DNA of 25,012 bases from JANMMJ01 sp964543235 (GTDB taxonomy: Bacteria; Pseudomonadota; Alphaproteobacteria; Rhizobiales; Aestuariivirgaceae): the NCBI GenBank assembly GCA_964543235.1, contig CAZIXE010000049.1:1-25012 (forward strand), in the 5' to 3' direction. Under the pieces are notes generated by a model, which saw only the letters and a list, made by a program, of their open reading frames with translations, ran no database searches and was not told where the DNA came from. The position numbers and the translations under genes were made by a program. Below, in pieces: positions 7,823 to 16,728 of the stretch; position 1 is the first letter of the stretch; every line of letters starts with the position of its first letter.

Positions 7823-8026
7823 TCAACCGTGTCTGTTCATCCACTTGATCATCACCATGGCTACAGGCATCCAGGCGACCCCCGCTGCAGCAAAGAAGAC
7901 AAGTTCCACGAACCTTCCTGATCCCGTCACCATCGCGCCACCCACAGCCATCGCAGCAAGCGCATAACAAACAAGGAAGGCCAACACGGCAAACGTGCCG
8001 ATTAGCTTCCGCAGGCGCAAATTCAT
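7823..8026 (-). CDS. DUF2842 family small membrane protein
   Basis: This 67-residue protein begins MNLRLRKLIGTFAVLAFLVCYALAA-like and ends VAMVMIKWMNRHG. It has two predicted membrane helices, at about residues 9-29 and 40-60, with basic residues at both ends. It matches the DUF2842 family of alphaproteobacterial inner-membrane proteins of unknown function. A longer frame reaches 8110, but the ATG at 8026 has a strong ribosome binding site (GGAGAGG about 8 nt upstream). It is divergent from heme A synthase, so a link with cytochrome oxidase assembly is possible but not shown. Confidence 0.85.
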   Translation of the reverse strand: MNLRLRKLIGTFAVLAFLVCYALAAMAVGGAMVTGSGRFVELVFFAAAGVAWMPVAMVMIKWMNRHG

Positions 8027-8140
8027 TTTGGGCCTCTCCAAAGTCTCTCGTTCAGTATTTGAATCGTCGGGACAGCCGTTGGGATGAGACGGAATGGCAC
8101 TTGTGCGCAACGTGCTGGCATCCTATTCGGTGGCAGAGAC

Positions 8141-9199
8141 ATGGAAAGACCAACCATAAGATCAATGACACCTGTCCGCATCTGGTTGTGGACCGTAGCC
8201 GTATTGATATTCCTGATGGTAATCGTCGGGGGCGCCACACGCCTCACGGATAGTGGTCTTTCGATTACCGAATGGCAACCACTCCTAGGGGCAATTCCGC
8301 CGCTTACGCATGAGGATTGGATTGCTGCCTTCGAAAAGTACAAGCTCATACCGGAATATCAGACAGTCAACCTCGGAATGACCTTGACGGAGTTCAAGTT
8401 CATCTATTGGTGGGAGTGGGCACACCGCTTCCTGGGACGCCTTGTTGGTGTCGTTTTCGTTGTGCCCTTTGTGCTCTTCGTCTTCATGCGGAGAATCTCG
8501 CTAAGGCTGTTCTGGCAGCTTTCGGCGATCTTGATACTGGGCGGGCTGCAGGGGGCTCTGGGCTGGTACATGGTCATGTCAGGATTGGTCGACAGGGTTG
8601 ACGTCAGCCAATACCGCCTTGCCGCCCATTTGACTCTGGCAGCACTGTTGTTCGGAGCGGTGATCTGGACGGCTCTTGGAATAGGCCGAGACCGCAGATG
8701 GCGACAAGCCAGCTCGCCTTTGGGCGCTCTTCTCCTTGTTTGCCTTATCGTTGCACAGCTGGCATCGGGCGCGTTTGTGGCCGGTCTTGATGCCGGCATG
8801 GGCTACAATACTTGGCCAAAAATGGACCAGCACTGGATCCCGCCGGGATTGCTGGCAATGGAGCCGGTCTGGCGCAACGCCTTCGAGAACGCCTTGACCG
8901 TTCAGTTCAATCACCGCGTCTTGGCTTACCTCGTGTGCATCCTTTCCATTGTCCACGCGTGGCGGACATTTTCGATGTCGGCCATGATTGTTGCGTATGT
9001 CGTCTTGATTCAGATTGGTCTGGGAGTCCTGACGCTCCTCCTCCAAGTACCAATTGCGATGGGCTTGGTGCATCAGGGCGGGGCCTTGATCGTACTTGCA
9101 GTGTCAGTCTGGCATCTCCACCGAATGACTCTTGCCCGACCTGGTTTCCAGTTTGAAGAGCCGGTTTCTAGCCAAGTGCTTGCTCGAGGTCCGCGATGA
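8141..9199 (+). CDS. ctaA: Heme A synthase (COX15/CtaA family)
   Basis: This inner-membrane enzyme oxidises the C8 methyl group of heme O to the formyl group of heme A for aa3-type cytochrome oxidase. The protein (352 residues from this ATG) has eight hydrophobic segments. Signature motifs are GGATRLTDSGLSITEWQP, EWAHRFLGR (His95), AAHLTLA (His163), FNHRVLAY (His258) and LVHQGGAL (His311), which supply the four heme-ligand histidines. The start is uncertain. ATG 8141 follows GGCAGAGAC and gives 14 residues before the first helix; ATG 8084 adds 19 residues that look non-coding, although many rhizobial homologues have a longer N-terminus. The last 32 nt overlap the 3' end of the convergent metY gene. 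Confidence 0.93.
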   Translation: MERPTIRSMTPVRIWLWTVAVLIFLMVIVGGATRLTDSGLSITEWQPLLGAIPPLTHEDWIAAFEKYKLIPEYQTVNLGMTLTEFKFIYWWEWAHRFLGRLVGVVFVVPFVLFVFMRRISLRLFWQLSAILILGGLQGALGWYMVMSGLVDRVDVSQYRLAAHLTLAALLFGAVIWTALGIGRDRRWRQASSPLGALLLVCLIVAQLASGAFVAGLDAGMGYNTWPKMDQHWIPPGLLAMEPVWRNAFENALTVQFNHRVLAYLVCILSIVHAWRTFSMSAMIVAYVVLIQIGLGVLTLLLQVPIAMGLVHQGGALIVLAVSVWHLHRMTLARPGFQFEEPVSSQVLARGPR

Positions 9200-10445
9200 T
9201 GTCGGCGACGTCTTCAATTCCGACCGAGAGTCTCACGACGTCATCTGCAGCTCCAGCCGCTCGCCGCTGCTCAGGTGAGAGCTGGCTATGTGTCGTCGAG
9301 GCCGGGTGTATGATGAGAGATCTCGTATCGCCGATATTCGCAAGGTGCGAAAGCAAGCTTGTGTTCGATACCGCCTTTACCCCCGCCTCGTAGCCACCCT
9401 TCAAACCGAATGTGAAGACGGCGCCTGCGCCATTGGGGCAGTACTTCTTGTGAAGTGCATGGTGCCGGTGATCTGCAAGCCCCGCATAGTTCACCCACGA
9501 CACCGACGGGTGCTTCGTGAGCCACTGCGCTACGGCAAGCGTGTTGTCGCAGTGCTTTTGCATGCGCAGCCCTAGTGTCTCCATCCCCGTCAGAATGAGG
9601 AAGGCATTGAGCGGTGCAATGGCGGGGCCTAGGTCCCTGAGGCCGAGTACCCGCGCTGCAATCGCAAACGCAATCCCCCCAAACGTCTCGTGCAGTTTCA
9701 GACCATGGTACGACGCGTTCGGTTCTGACAGCAGCGGATAGCGGCCGCTCTTGGACCAGTCGAAATTCCCTCCATCAATTATGATGCCGCCCATGGAGTT
9801 GCCATGACCGCCCATGAACTTGGTCAAGGAATGCAACACGATGTTTGCGCCACGCTCGAGGGGCTTCATCAGATAGGGCGTCGCAAGAGTGTTATCGACA
9901 ATCAGCGGGATGCCGGCTTTCCGGGCAATCTTGGCGATCGCAGCGATATCCATGACGAGCCCGCCGGGATTGCAGATGGACTCGATAAAGATCGCCTTCG
10001 TCTTTTCTCCTACAGCTTTCTCTATCGAAGCAAGGTCTTCTCCGTCAGCCCAGACCACGTGCCAGCCGAATGACTTGAAGGAATGATTGAACTGGTTGAT
10101 CGATCCACCGTAAAGCTGGCGTGCCGCAACAAATTCGTCCCCTGGCTGCAGTATCGTATGGAATGTGAGGAGCTGAGCCGCGTGCCCTGACGCGACAGCG
10201 AGTGCGGCCGTTCCTCCCTCAAGTGCGGCAACCTTGGACTCGAGCACCGCCTGGGTTGGATTCATGATCCGGGTGTATATGTTGCCAAACGCGCGCAGTG
10301 CGAACAGGTCCGCTGCATGCTTCACGTCTTCAAAGACGTAAGCCGTGGTTTGATAGATGGGCGTAACACGAGCCCCGGTTGCTGGATCAGGCTGCGCACC
10401 GGCATGAATCGCCAGAGTATCGAAGCCGTAGGTTCTTTCAGTCAT
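9168..10445 (-). CDS. metY: O-acetylhomoserine sulfhydrylase (PLP-dependent)
   Basis: This 425-residue Cys/Met-metabolism PLP enzyme (gamma-family, fold type I) makes homocysteine from O-acetylhomoserine and sulfide in direct-sulfhydrylation methionine synthesis. The N-terminus FDTLAIHAGAQPDPATGARVTPIYQT is diagnostic. Other motifs are YTRIMNPTQAVLE, SGHAAQLL, Asp184 in LIVDNTLATP (binds the pyridine nitrogen) and Lys209 in HSLTKFMGGHGNSMGG (Schiff base). The C-terminus has LIIHPASTTHSQL and VRLSVGIEDVADII. The length of about 425, versus about 390 for cystathionine enzymes, and the inserted segment around 225-265 favour MetY over MetB, MetC or MetZ. It starts with ATG after a G-rich stretch; I saw no riboswitch upstream. 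Confidence 0.92.
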   Translation of the reverse strand: MTERTYGFDTLAIHAGAQPDPATGARVTPIYQTTAYVFEDVKHAADLFALRAFGNIYTRIMNPTQAVLESKVAALEGGTAALAVASGHAAQLLTFHTILQPGDEFVAARQLYGGSINQFNHSFKSFGWHVVWADGEDLASIEKAVGEKTKAIFIESICNPGGLVMDIAAIAKIARKAGIPLIVDNTLATPYLMKPLERGANIVLHSLTKFMGGHGNSMGGIIIDGGNFDWSKSGRYPLLSEPNASYHGLKLHETFGGIAFAIAARVLGLRDLGPAIAPLNAFLILTGMETLGLRMQKHCDNTLAVAQWLTKHPSVSWVNYAGLADHRHHALHKKYCPNGAGAVFTFGLKGGYEAGVKAVSNTSLLSHLANIGDTRSLIIHPASTTHSQLSPEQRRAAGAADDVVRLSVGIEDVADIIADLEQALG

Positions 10446-10521
10446 GTCAAGGCGCCCCCGTTCAGGAATTGAGGAAGCTCTGACTTAGCGCAGTATTGAG
10501 CAGTCAACAATCACTGACCAA

Positions 10522-10533
10522 GATTTCGAAATC
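10522..10533. repeat. Perfect 12-bp palindrome between the response regulator and metY
   Basis: GATTTCGAAATC is perfectly self-complementary. It lies 15 nt beyond the response-regulator stop codon and about 75 nt upstream of the metY start. It has no loop and no T-run, so an operator for metY is more likely than a terminator. This is position-based inference only. Confidence 0.35.
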
Positions 10534-10548
10534 GCTAGGATCTGGCGT

Positions 10549-10947
10549 TCAGGCAGCCAGACTCTGGGCGTGATCGATTGCTCGTTGAACCGTGCCGATC
10601 AGCTTCTCTGGCTCGACCGGCTTCTTCATGAAATCGAAGAGATTGAGATGAAGCGCGCGAACTGCCGTTGCTTGCTCGACGTCTGCAGTGATCATCACAT
10701 AAGAGGCTTTGCAACCCATGGACTGAAGTATCTCCACCACATCCAGTCCATTCTTGAGGCTGCCAAGCCGATAGTCGAAGAGACCGACCGAAAACGTGCG
10801 ATCCACGGCATACTCAAGTGCCGAATCGGCATCGGCGAATGCCTTTACTCGATATCCGCACTCGGAAAGCAGTTCCGCCATGCTTGTCAACAGGTCGATG
10901 TCGTCGTCGACAACCATCACGTCGACATTTGTCTTTGACGTGGTCAT
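10549..10947 (-). CDS. Single-domain response regulator (receiver only)
   Basis: This 132-residue CheY-like receiver has no output domain. The acidic cluster is VVDDD (residues 12-16). The phospho-acceptor is Asp58 in GLFDYRLG. The switch Thr is Thr87 in VMITAD, and the conserved lysine is Lys109 in MKKP. The family transfers phosphate from a histidine kinase and signals by protein contact. No kinase gene is nearby, so the partner is unknown. AAGAGG about 7 nt upstream supports the ATG. It lies between lpdA and metY on the same strand but is separated from each by about 85-105 nt, so it is probably its own transcription unit. Confidence 0.9.
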   Translation of the reverse strand: MTTSKTNVDVMVVDDDIDLLTSMAELLSECGYRVKAFADADSALEYAVDRTFSVGLFDYRLGSLKNGLDVVEILQSMGCKASYVMITADVEQATAVRALHLNLFDFMKKPVEPEKLIGTVQRAIDHAQSLAA

Positions 10948-11033
10948 CTCATGCCTCTTGCAACGTTTCTATGAAGGCGATTCTTAAGTGGTGAAGTTTA
11001 TAAACCGTTAAGTCTGGAGGCCGCTGCAGGTCA

Positions 11034-12416
11034 TTATGAATGAATTGCCCTGTCCGCGACCGCAAGAGCAGCCTCCTTGATAGCCTCAGACAACGTCGGG
11101 TGGGCATGACATGTGCGCGCCAAGTCCTCTGCTGAGCCGCCAAACTCCATGAGCACCGCTATCTCATGGATGATCTCGCCGGCCAGCGGACCGATGATAT
11201 GGGCACCAAGCACGCGATCGGTCGTGGCGTCCGCGAGTATCTTTACGAAGCCCTCTGTCTGTTGATTGGCCTTGGCACGCCCATTGGCCAGAAACGGAAA
11301 TCGACCAACCCGATGAGCCACACCCATTCCCTTCAGATCCTCTTCCGTCTTGCCGACGGATGCTACTTCGGGATGCGTGTATACAACGCTTGGTATAACG
11401 TCGTAGTTGACATGCCCTGCTTGGCCTGCGAGCAATTCGGCCAAGGCAATTCCTTCGTCCTCGGCCTTGTGCGCCAGCATCGGACCCTTGATAACGTCGC
11501 CAATAGCGAAGACGCCATCCACGTTCGTGTTGAAGTGGGGCCCAACCTCGACCCTGCCACGGGGATCCGTTTTCACCCCGGCCGCCTCGAGACCAAGACC
11601 CTCAGTGTAGGGTTCGCGCCCGACAGCAACCAGGACAACGTCCGCATCTACTACTTCTGGTTTGCCCCCAGCCGAGGGCTCCAGTACCATGACAACTTTT
11701 CCGCCCTCGTTCGATGCCTTGACCACCTTGCTCGCTAGCCGGAATGCGAAGCCCTGCTTGTGCAGCATCCGCTGGAAGTTCCGGGCAATCTCTGCGTCCA
11801 TCCCTGGGAGTATCCGGTCAAGATACTCGATAACCGATACTTTCGCGCCGAGCCGAGCATAAACTGATCCAAGCTCCAGTCCTATGACCCCTGCACCGAT
11901 CACGGCGAGATGATCGGGTACTTTTTTGAGCTCAAGCGCTCCTGTCGACGACACAATAGACTTCTCGTCGATTTCGACCCCGGAAAGCTGAATAGACTGC
12001 GAGCCCGTCGCGATAACGATATACTTGCTCTCGATCACCTGACCATTAACATCGACTCTTCCCGGACCCGAAATCGAGCCAGACCCCCGCACTACACTGA
12101 TCTTGTTCTTCTTGAACAGGAAGTCGATGCCCTTGGTGTTTCCGTCGACTGCCTCCTGCTTGAATGACATCATCTTCGCGAGGTCGAAGCTCGGAGACAC
12201 CGCGATCCCCATTTTGGAGAAATCGTGCTTGGCTTCCGCGAACCGCTCGGTTGCGTGGAGTAAGGCCTTCGAGGGAATGCACCCGACATTCAGGCAAGTC
12301 CCGCCATGGGTCGCGCGCTTCTCTACGACTGCCACCTTCAATCCGAGCTGGGCGGCACGTATGGCACAGACATATCCGCCTGGTCCGGTTCCGATGACGG
12401 TCACGTCATATGCCAT
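11034..12416 (-). CDS. lpdA: Dihydrolipoamide dehydrogenase (E3)
   Basis: This 460-residue flavoprotein reoxidises dihydrolipoyl groups on E2 and passes electrons through FAD to NAD+. The FAD-binding motif GTGPGGYVCAIRAAQLG is at residues 9-25. The redox disulfide is Cys41-Cys46 in GGTCLNVGCIPSK. The NAD-binding motif is VIGAGVIGLELGSVYARLG, and the second FAD motif is VDGVFAIGDV. The catalytic His439-Glu444 pair is in HAHPTLSE at the dimer interface. Its position as last gene of the suc cluster, 51 nt after odhB, marks it as the E3 of the 2-oxoglutarate dehydrogenase complex, although E3 may also serve pyruvate dehydrogenase. No rho-independent terminator is visible in the 86 nt beyond its stop. 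Confidence 0.96.
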   Translation of the reverse strand: MAYDVTVIGTGPGGYVCAIRAAQLGLKVAVVEKRATHGGTCLNVGCIPSKALLHATERFAEAKHDFSKMGIAVSPSFDLAKMMSFKQEAVDGNTKGIDFLFKKNKISVVRGSGSISGPGRVDVNGQVIESKYIVIATGSQSIQLSGVEIDEKSIVSSTGALELKKVPDHLAVIGAGVIGLELGSVYARLGAKVSVIEYLDRILPGMDAEIARNFQRMLHKQGFAFRLASKVVKASNEGGKVVMVLEPSAGGKPEVVDADVVLVAVGREPYTEGLGLEAAGVKTDPRGRVEVGPHFNTNVDGVFAIGDVIKGPMLAHKAEDEGIALAELLAGQAGHVNYDVIPSVVYTHPEVASVGKTEEDLKGMGVAHRVGRFPFLANGRAKANQQTEGFVKILADATTDRVLGAHIIGPLAGEIIHEIAVLMEFGGSAEDLARTCHAHPTLSEAIKEAALAVADRAIHS

Positions 12417-12467
12417 GCCAAATTCCTGATTTCGTTGTTACGGGTCTGTTTGACGAATGGGTATTGC

Positions 12468-13694
12468 CTAGAGGTCTAGCAGGGCCCTCTGAGGATCCTC
12501 TAGACCCTCCTTTATTCGGACGAGAAACGTAACAGCTTCTTTGCCATCCACTATTCGGTGATCGTAGGAAAGCGCAAGGTACATCATTGGTCGGATCACC
12601 ACTTGCCCGCCTATGGCAGCCGGCCGGTCCTGTATCTTGTGCATGCCGAGAATGCCGGATTGCGGTGCATTGAGAATGGGGGTTGACATGAGCGAACCAT
12701 AGACCCCGCCATTGGATATTGTGAAAGTTCCGCCCTGCATGTCTGAGATTTGCAGCTGGCCGTCGCGTGCTTTGCGGCCAAATTCAGCGATCGCCTTTTC
12801 AATGCCGGCGAATGACAGCTGATCGGCGTCGCGGATCACCGGAACGACAAGGCCTTTGTCCGTGCCAACTGCCACGCCGATGTTGTAGTAATTCTTGTAG
12901 ACGATGTCCTCACCATCGATTTCGGCGTTCACCGCGGGGATGTCCTTGAGGGCCTGTATAGCTGCTTTGACGAAAAAGCTCATGAAGCCGAGCTTCACGC
13001 CATGCTTTTTCTCAAAAATGTCCTTATACTGATTTCTTAAGGCCATGACCGGCGACATGTCCACTTCATTGAAAGTGGTCAGCATGGCGGCGACGTTCTG
13101 CGCATCCTTGAGGCGGCGTGCAATCGTCTGCCGCAGTCGCGACATCCGCACCCTTTCTTCGCGCGCCACATCCGCTGCTGTTGTGGGAGCACGAACGGCA
13201 ATCGGCGGAGGCGGCGGTGATGCCGGAAGGCTTGTATCCGTGCCGGACCTCCCCTGCAGACTCTGAAGCACGTCGCCCTTCGTCAAGCGGCCGTCCTTTC
13301 CCGAGCCGTTGATACTGGACGGGTCGATCTTGTTCTCTTCGACAAGCTTGCGGACGGCAGGAGACAGCGGAGGCGGAACCGGCTTCCTTTCTGCTGGCGC
13401 TCCGGCTGCAGCCGCCGGCGATGAGGCCGCGGCAACGGCGGCCGGCGCGACAGCGGCGCCTTCCTCGACAGACCCAAGCAGCGCCCCGACATTGACGGTT
13501 GAACCCTCTTTGGCTGCGATGGAAGAGAGCTTTCCTGATGCCGGTGAAGGCACCTCCACCGTGACCTTGTCGGTTTCGAGTTCAACCAGCGGTTCGTCGG
13601 CCTTTACACTGTCACCCTCGGTGCGGAACCACTTTGCGATTGTCGCTTCGCTCACGGACTCGCCAAGAGCTGGAACACGGATTTCCTTCGCCAT
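12468..13694 (-). CDS. sucB: Dihydrolipoamide succinyltransferase (E2 of 2-oxoglutarate dehydrogenase)
   Basis: This 408-residue E2 core (also called odhB) transfers the succinyl group from lipoamide to CoA. It has one lipoyl domain (residues 1-77) with Lys43 in ETDKVTVEV as lipoylation site. An Ala/Pro linker (about 78-107) leads to the peripheral-subunit binding domain (about 108-145, LSPAVRKLVEENKIDPSSINGSG). A Pro-rich linker follows, then the acyltransferase domain. The active-site motif is DHRIVDG with His379 and Asp383. A single lipoyl domain and the ending ALLDL fit succinyltransferase rather than acetyltransferase. AAAGG about 8 nt upstream supports the ATG. It lies 19 nt downstream of sucA, so the two are co-transcribed. 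Confidence 0.96.
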   Translation of the reverse strand: MAKEIRVPALGESVSEATIAKWFRTEGDSVKADEPLVELETDKVTVEVPSPASGKLSSIAAKEGSTVNVGALLGSVEEGAAVAPAAVAAASSPAAAAGAPAERKPVPPPLSPAVRKLVEENKIDPSSINGSGKDGRLTKGDVLQSLQGRSGTDTSLPASPPPPPIAVRAPTTAADVAREERVRMSRLRQTIARRLKDAQNVAAMLTTFNEVDMSPVMALRNQYKDIFEKKHGVKLGFMSFFVKAAIQALKDIPAVNAEIDGEDIVYKNYYNIGVAVGTDKGLVVPVIRDADQLSFAGIEKAIAEFGRKARDGQLQISDMQGGTFTISNGGVYGSLMSTPILNAPQSGILGMHKIQDRPAAIGGQVVIRPMMYLALSYDHRIVDGKEAVTFLVRIKEGLEDPQRALLDL

Positions 13695-13713
13695 CTTGAT
13701 CGCCTTTCAAGTC

Positions 13714-16668
13714 CTATCCTGTGCCCAGCGCTTCGTCGACAAAAGCCTTTAGCTCTTTCAGATGCCGGCTCATGAGACCCGATGCCGTGGAAGCCGAGGC
13801 GGGCCGCCCGGCATACCTTGGGCGGGGGTGCTTCGCCTTGATATACTCCAGCACACGCTCGATATTGGGTTGGACGAACGTCCATGCCCCCATATTGTAC
13901 GGTTCCTCCTGGCACCACACGAATTCCGCATCGCGGAATCGCGCAAGCTCGTGGATAAGTACCTTGTGTGGCCAGGGATAGAGCTGTTCGATGCGCAGGA
14001 GGTAGATATCGTCGATTCCCGCCTTCTCCCGTTCATCAAGTAGATCGTAGTAGACCTTGCCCGTACACATCACGACACGCCTGATCTTCTCGTCTTGTAC
14101 GAGTTTGATTTTCGAGTCGGCGGAACTCTCGGCATCGTCCCACAGAACCCGATGGAACGAAGTCTCTGGTCCGAATTCAGAGAGCTTCGACACCACGCGC
14201 TTGTGCCGCAGCAGCGATTTCGGCGTCATGATGATGAGCGGTTTGCGGATATCCCGCTTCAGCTGCCGGCGCAGAATGTGAAAATAGTTTGCCGGCGTCG
14301 TACAGTTGGCAACCTGCATATTGTCCTCCGCGCAGAGCTGCAGGAAGCGCTCGAGTCGCGCCGAGGAGTGTTCCGGGCCCTGCCCCTCGTAGCCATGCGG
14401 CAACAGACAGACGAGTCCCGACATGCGCAGCCATTTCCGCTCACCCGAAGAGATGAACTGGTCAAAGACGACCTGGGCGCCATTGGCGAAGTCACCGAAT
14501 TGCGCCTCCCACAAGGTCAGTGCGTTCGGCTCAGCCAATGAATAGCCGTATTCGAAGCCGAGGACTGCCTCCTCCGAGAGCATCGAGTTGATGACCTCGA
14601 TCTTGACCTTTTGGTCCTTTATCAGGTGATTTAGCGGCGTGTATCTTTTCTCCGTATCCTGATCGACGAGCACGGCGTGGCGCTGCGAGAATGTCCCGCG
14701 CTGAACGTCTTGTCCGGATAGCCGGACCCTGAACCCTTCCATGAGCAGGGAACCGAACGCCAGGTGCTCGGCCATGGCCCAGTCGATACCCTGTCCCTCC
14801 TCAATGGTCTTCCGCCGGGCATCGAGTATGCGCTGCATGGTTCGGTGCAGCTTGAAGGTCTTGGGCACCTTTGTGAGCTTGAGGCCGATTTCGCGAAGCT
14901 TGGACTCCTCGACACCGGTCATTCCCCGGCGGGGATCGTCGTGATCGCGCGCGGCTTGCAGGCCGGCCCAGCGCCCATCCAGCCAGTCAGCCTTGTTGAC
15001 GCGATAGCTTTCCGCTGCAGAAAAATCGTCATTCAGCCTGTTGCGATACTCGGACTTGATCCGCTCGATATCCTCTTCTGTGAGCACCCCCTCAGCCATC
15101 AACCGCTTGCCGTAAAGCGTCACCGTCGTTTCGTGCGAGGCGATCTTCTTGTACATGATTGGCTGAGTGAAGAATGGTTCGTCCGTTTCGTTGTGGCCGA
15201 ATCGGCGATAGCAGAACATGTCTATGACCACGGGCTTCCGGAACTTCTGTCGGAATTCGGTGGCGATCTTGGCGGCAAACACCACAGCCTCGGGGTCGTC
15301 GCCGTTCACATGAAAGATCGGAGCCTCGATCATCTTCGCGACATCCGACGGATAGGGCGAGGACCGGGCCCAGATCGGTGTGGTCGTAAAGCCAATCTGG
15401 TTGTTGACGATGAAATGAATCGACCCACCCGATCGGTGCCCGCGGAGCCCCGAAAGACCGAAGCACTCTGCCACAACGCCTTGACCGGCAAATGCAGCAT
15501 CCCCGTGGATCAACAGGGGCAATACGCTGGTTCGCTCCTTGTCACCACGCTGATCCTGCTTGGCGCGTGACTTGCCGAGAACCACCGGGTCGACGATCTC
15601 GAGATGCGACGGATTGGCTGTCAGTGAAAGGTGAACGATGTTGCCGTCAAACGTGCGGTCCGACGAGGAGCCGAGATGATACTTGACGTCGCCCGAGCCC
15701 TCGACTTCATCCGGCGTTGACGAGCCGCCTTTGAACTCGTGGAAGATTGCAGAGAACGGCTTCGACATGACATTGGCTAGCACGTTGAGTCGGCCGCGAT
15801 GCGCCATGCCGAGAACGATCTCGCTGATACCAAGCGATCCGCCGCGCTTGATGATTTGCTCGAGTGCGGGGATCATCGATTCTGCACCGTCCAGGCCGAA
15901 TCGCTTGGTGCCTGTGTATTTCACATTGAGAAAATGCTCGAATCCCTCGGCCTCGACCAGTTTCGTAAAGATCGCCCGCTTGCCTTGCAGGGTGAAGCTG
16001 ATCTCCTTGTCGGGGCCCTCGATGCGCTGCTGGATCCATGCCTTCTGTTCAGGGTCCGATATGTGCATGAACTCTACGCCGAGCGTGCCGCAGTAGGTTC
16101 GCTTGAGGATATCGATGATCTGGCGGACGGTTGCCGTTTCGAGACCGAGCACCTTGTCGAGGAAAATGGGGCGATCGAGATCAGCTTCTGCAAATCCATA
16201 GGATGCCGGGTCGAGTTCCGGATGATTGACTGGCGGCTTGAGCTTCAGCGGATCGAGGTCGGCAGCGAGATGACCGCGAATTCGATAGGCGCGTATCATC
16301 ATCAGCGCCCGAACTGAATCCATGGTTGCTTTTCGGACATCCTCGGCGGACGGCCCCGCGAGCTGTCCCGGCGGCTTCCTGGCGGCAGGAACCGGCTGCT
16401 CGGCAGCCGGCCAGTTGCCGTCCAGCGCCGAGATCAATTCGCTTCTTTCCGGCAGGGGCCAATTTGGCCGCCTCCACGACGCTCCCTTGAGCTGTCGCTT
16501 CGCCGTGTCGGCCTCGTCCTCGAGACCCGCGAAGAATTGCCGCCAGTGTTGATCGACGGTCGCGGGGTTTTCCAGGTACTTGGCGTAGAGGTTTTCGATG
16601 AACTGGGCGTTGCCGCCATAAAGGAAGGAGGTGCCCTCGAATGCGGTCGTCAGATCGGTCTTGTTCAT
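13714..16668 (-). CDS. sucA: 2-oxoglutarate dehydrogenase E1 component
   Basis: This 984-residue thiamine-diphosphate enzyme decarboxylates 2-oxoglutarate and succinylates the lipoyl group of E2 (EC 1.2.4.2). It has the short N-terminal E1o segment (FLYGGNAQFIENLYAKYLENP, residues 16-35). Then come IRAYRIRGHLAADLDPL, GMAHRGRLNVLANV (287-300) and the ThDP/Mg motif HGDAAFAGQG ending at 397 with NNQIGFTT at 422-429. The C-terminal transketolase-like part has EAVLGFEYGYSL and LLPHGYEGQGPEHSSARLERFLQL. The length is normal for the family. GGAGAGG about 5 nt upstream is a strong ribosome binding site. It is preceded by sucD (60-nt gap) and followed by sucB. Nothing in it appears truncated or mutated. 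Confidence 0.97.
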   Translation of the reverse strand: MNKTDLTTAFEGTSFLYGGNAQFIENLYAKYLENPATVDQHWRQFFAGLEDEADTAKRQLKGASWRRPNWPLPERSELISALDGNWPAAEQPVPAARKPPGQLAGPSAEDVRKATMDSVRALMMIRAYRIRGHLAADLDPLKLKPPVNHPELDPASYGFAEADLDRPIFLDKVLGLETATVRQIIDILKRTYCGTLGVEFMHISDPEQKAWIQQRIEGPDKEISFTLQGKRAIFTKLVEAEGFEHFLNVKYTGTKRFGLDGAESMIPALEQIIKRGGSLGISEIVLGMAHRGRLNVLANVMSKPFSAIFHEFKGGSSTPDEVEGSGDVKYHLGSSSDRTFDGNIVHLSLTANPSHLEIVDPVVLGKSRAKQDQRGDKERTSVLPLLIHGDAAFAGQGVVAECFGLSGLRGHRSGGSIHFIVNNQIGFTTTPIWARSSPYPSDVAKMIEAPIFHVNGDDPEAVVFAAKIATEFRQKFRKPVVIDMFCYRRFGHNETDEPFFTQPIMYKKIASHETTVTLYGKRLMAEGVLTEEDIERIKSEYRNRLNDDFSAAESYRVNKADWLDGRWAGLQAARDHDDPRRGMTGVEESKLREIGLKLTKVPKTFKLHRTMQRILDARRKTIEEGQGIDWAMAEHLAFGSLLMEGFRVRLSGQDVQRGTFSQRHAVLVDQDTEKRYTPLNHLIKDQKVKIEVINSMLSEEAVLGFEYGYSLAEPNALTLWEAQFGDFANGAQVVFDQFISSGERKWLRMSGLVCLLPHGYEGQGPEHSSARLERFLQLCAEDNMQVANCTTPANYFHILRRQLKRDIRKPLIIMTPKSLLRHKRVVSKLSEFGPETSFHRVLWDDAESSADSKIKLVQDEKIRRVVMCTGKVYYDLLDEREKAGIDDIYLLRIEQLYPWPHKVLIHELARFRDAEFVWCQEEPYNMGAWTFVQPNIERVLEYIKAKHPRPRYAGRPASASTASGLMSRHLKELKAFVDEALGTG

Positions 16669-16728
16669 GCCGTCCTCTCCAGAGCCGGGAACTCTGTCCG
16701 ACTCTCGTTTACGTCAACATAAAGAGTG

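Noticed and set aside
8084..8140. Upstream start for heme A synthase at 8084
   Set aside because: The added 19 residues look non-coding and ATG 8141 is better placed after GGCAGAGAC. This is not fully excluded, since many homologues have longer N-termini.
10446..10548. SAM-responsive riboswitch (SAM-II type) upstream of metY
   Set aside because: The stretch on the minus strand has GTGATT and GCTAA fragments, but the conserved pseudoknot spacing and core of SAM-II are not present by eye. A covariance-model search would decide.
14764..15570. Rightward open frame antisense to sucA
   Set aside because: It lies wholly inside a gene with complete catalytic motifs and its translation has no recognisable domain.
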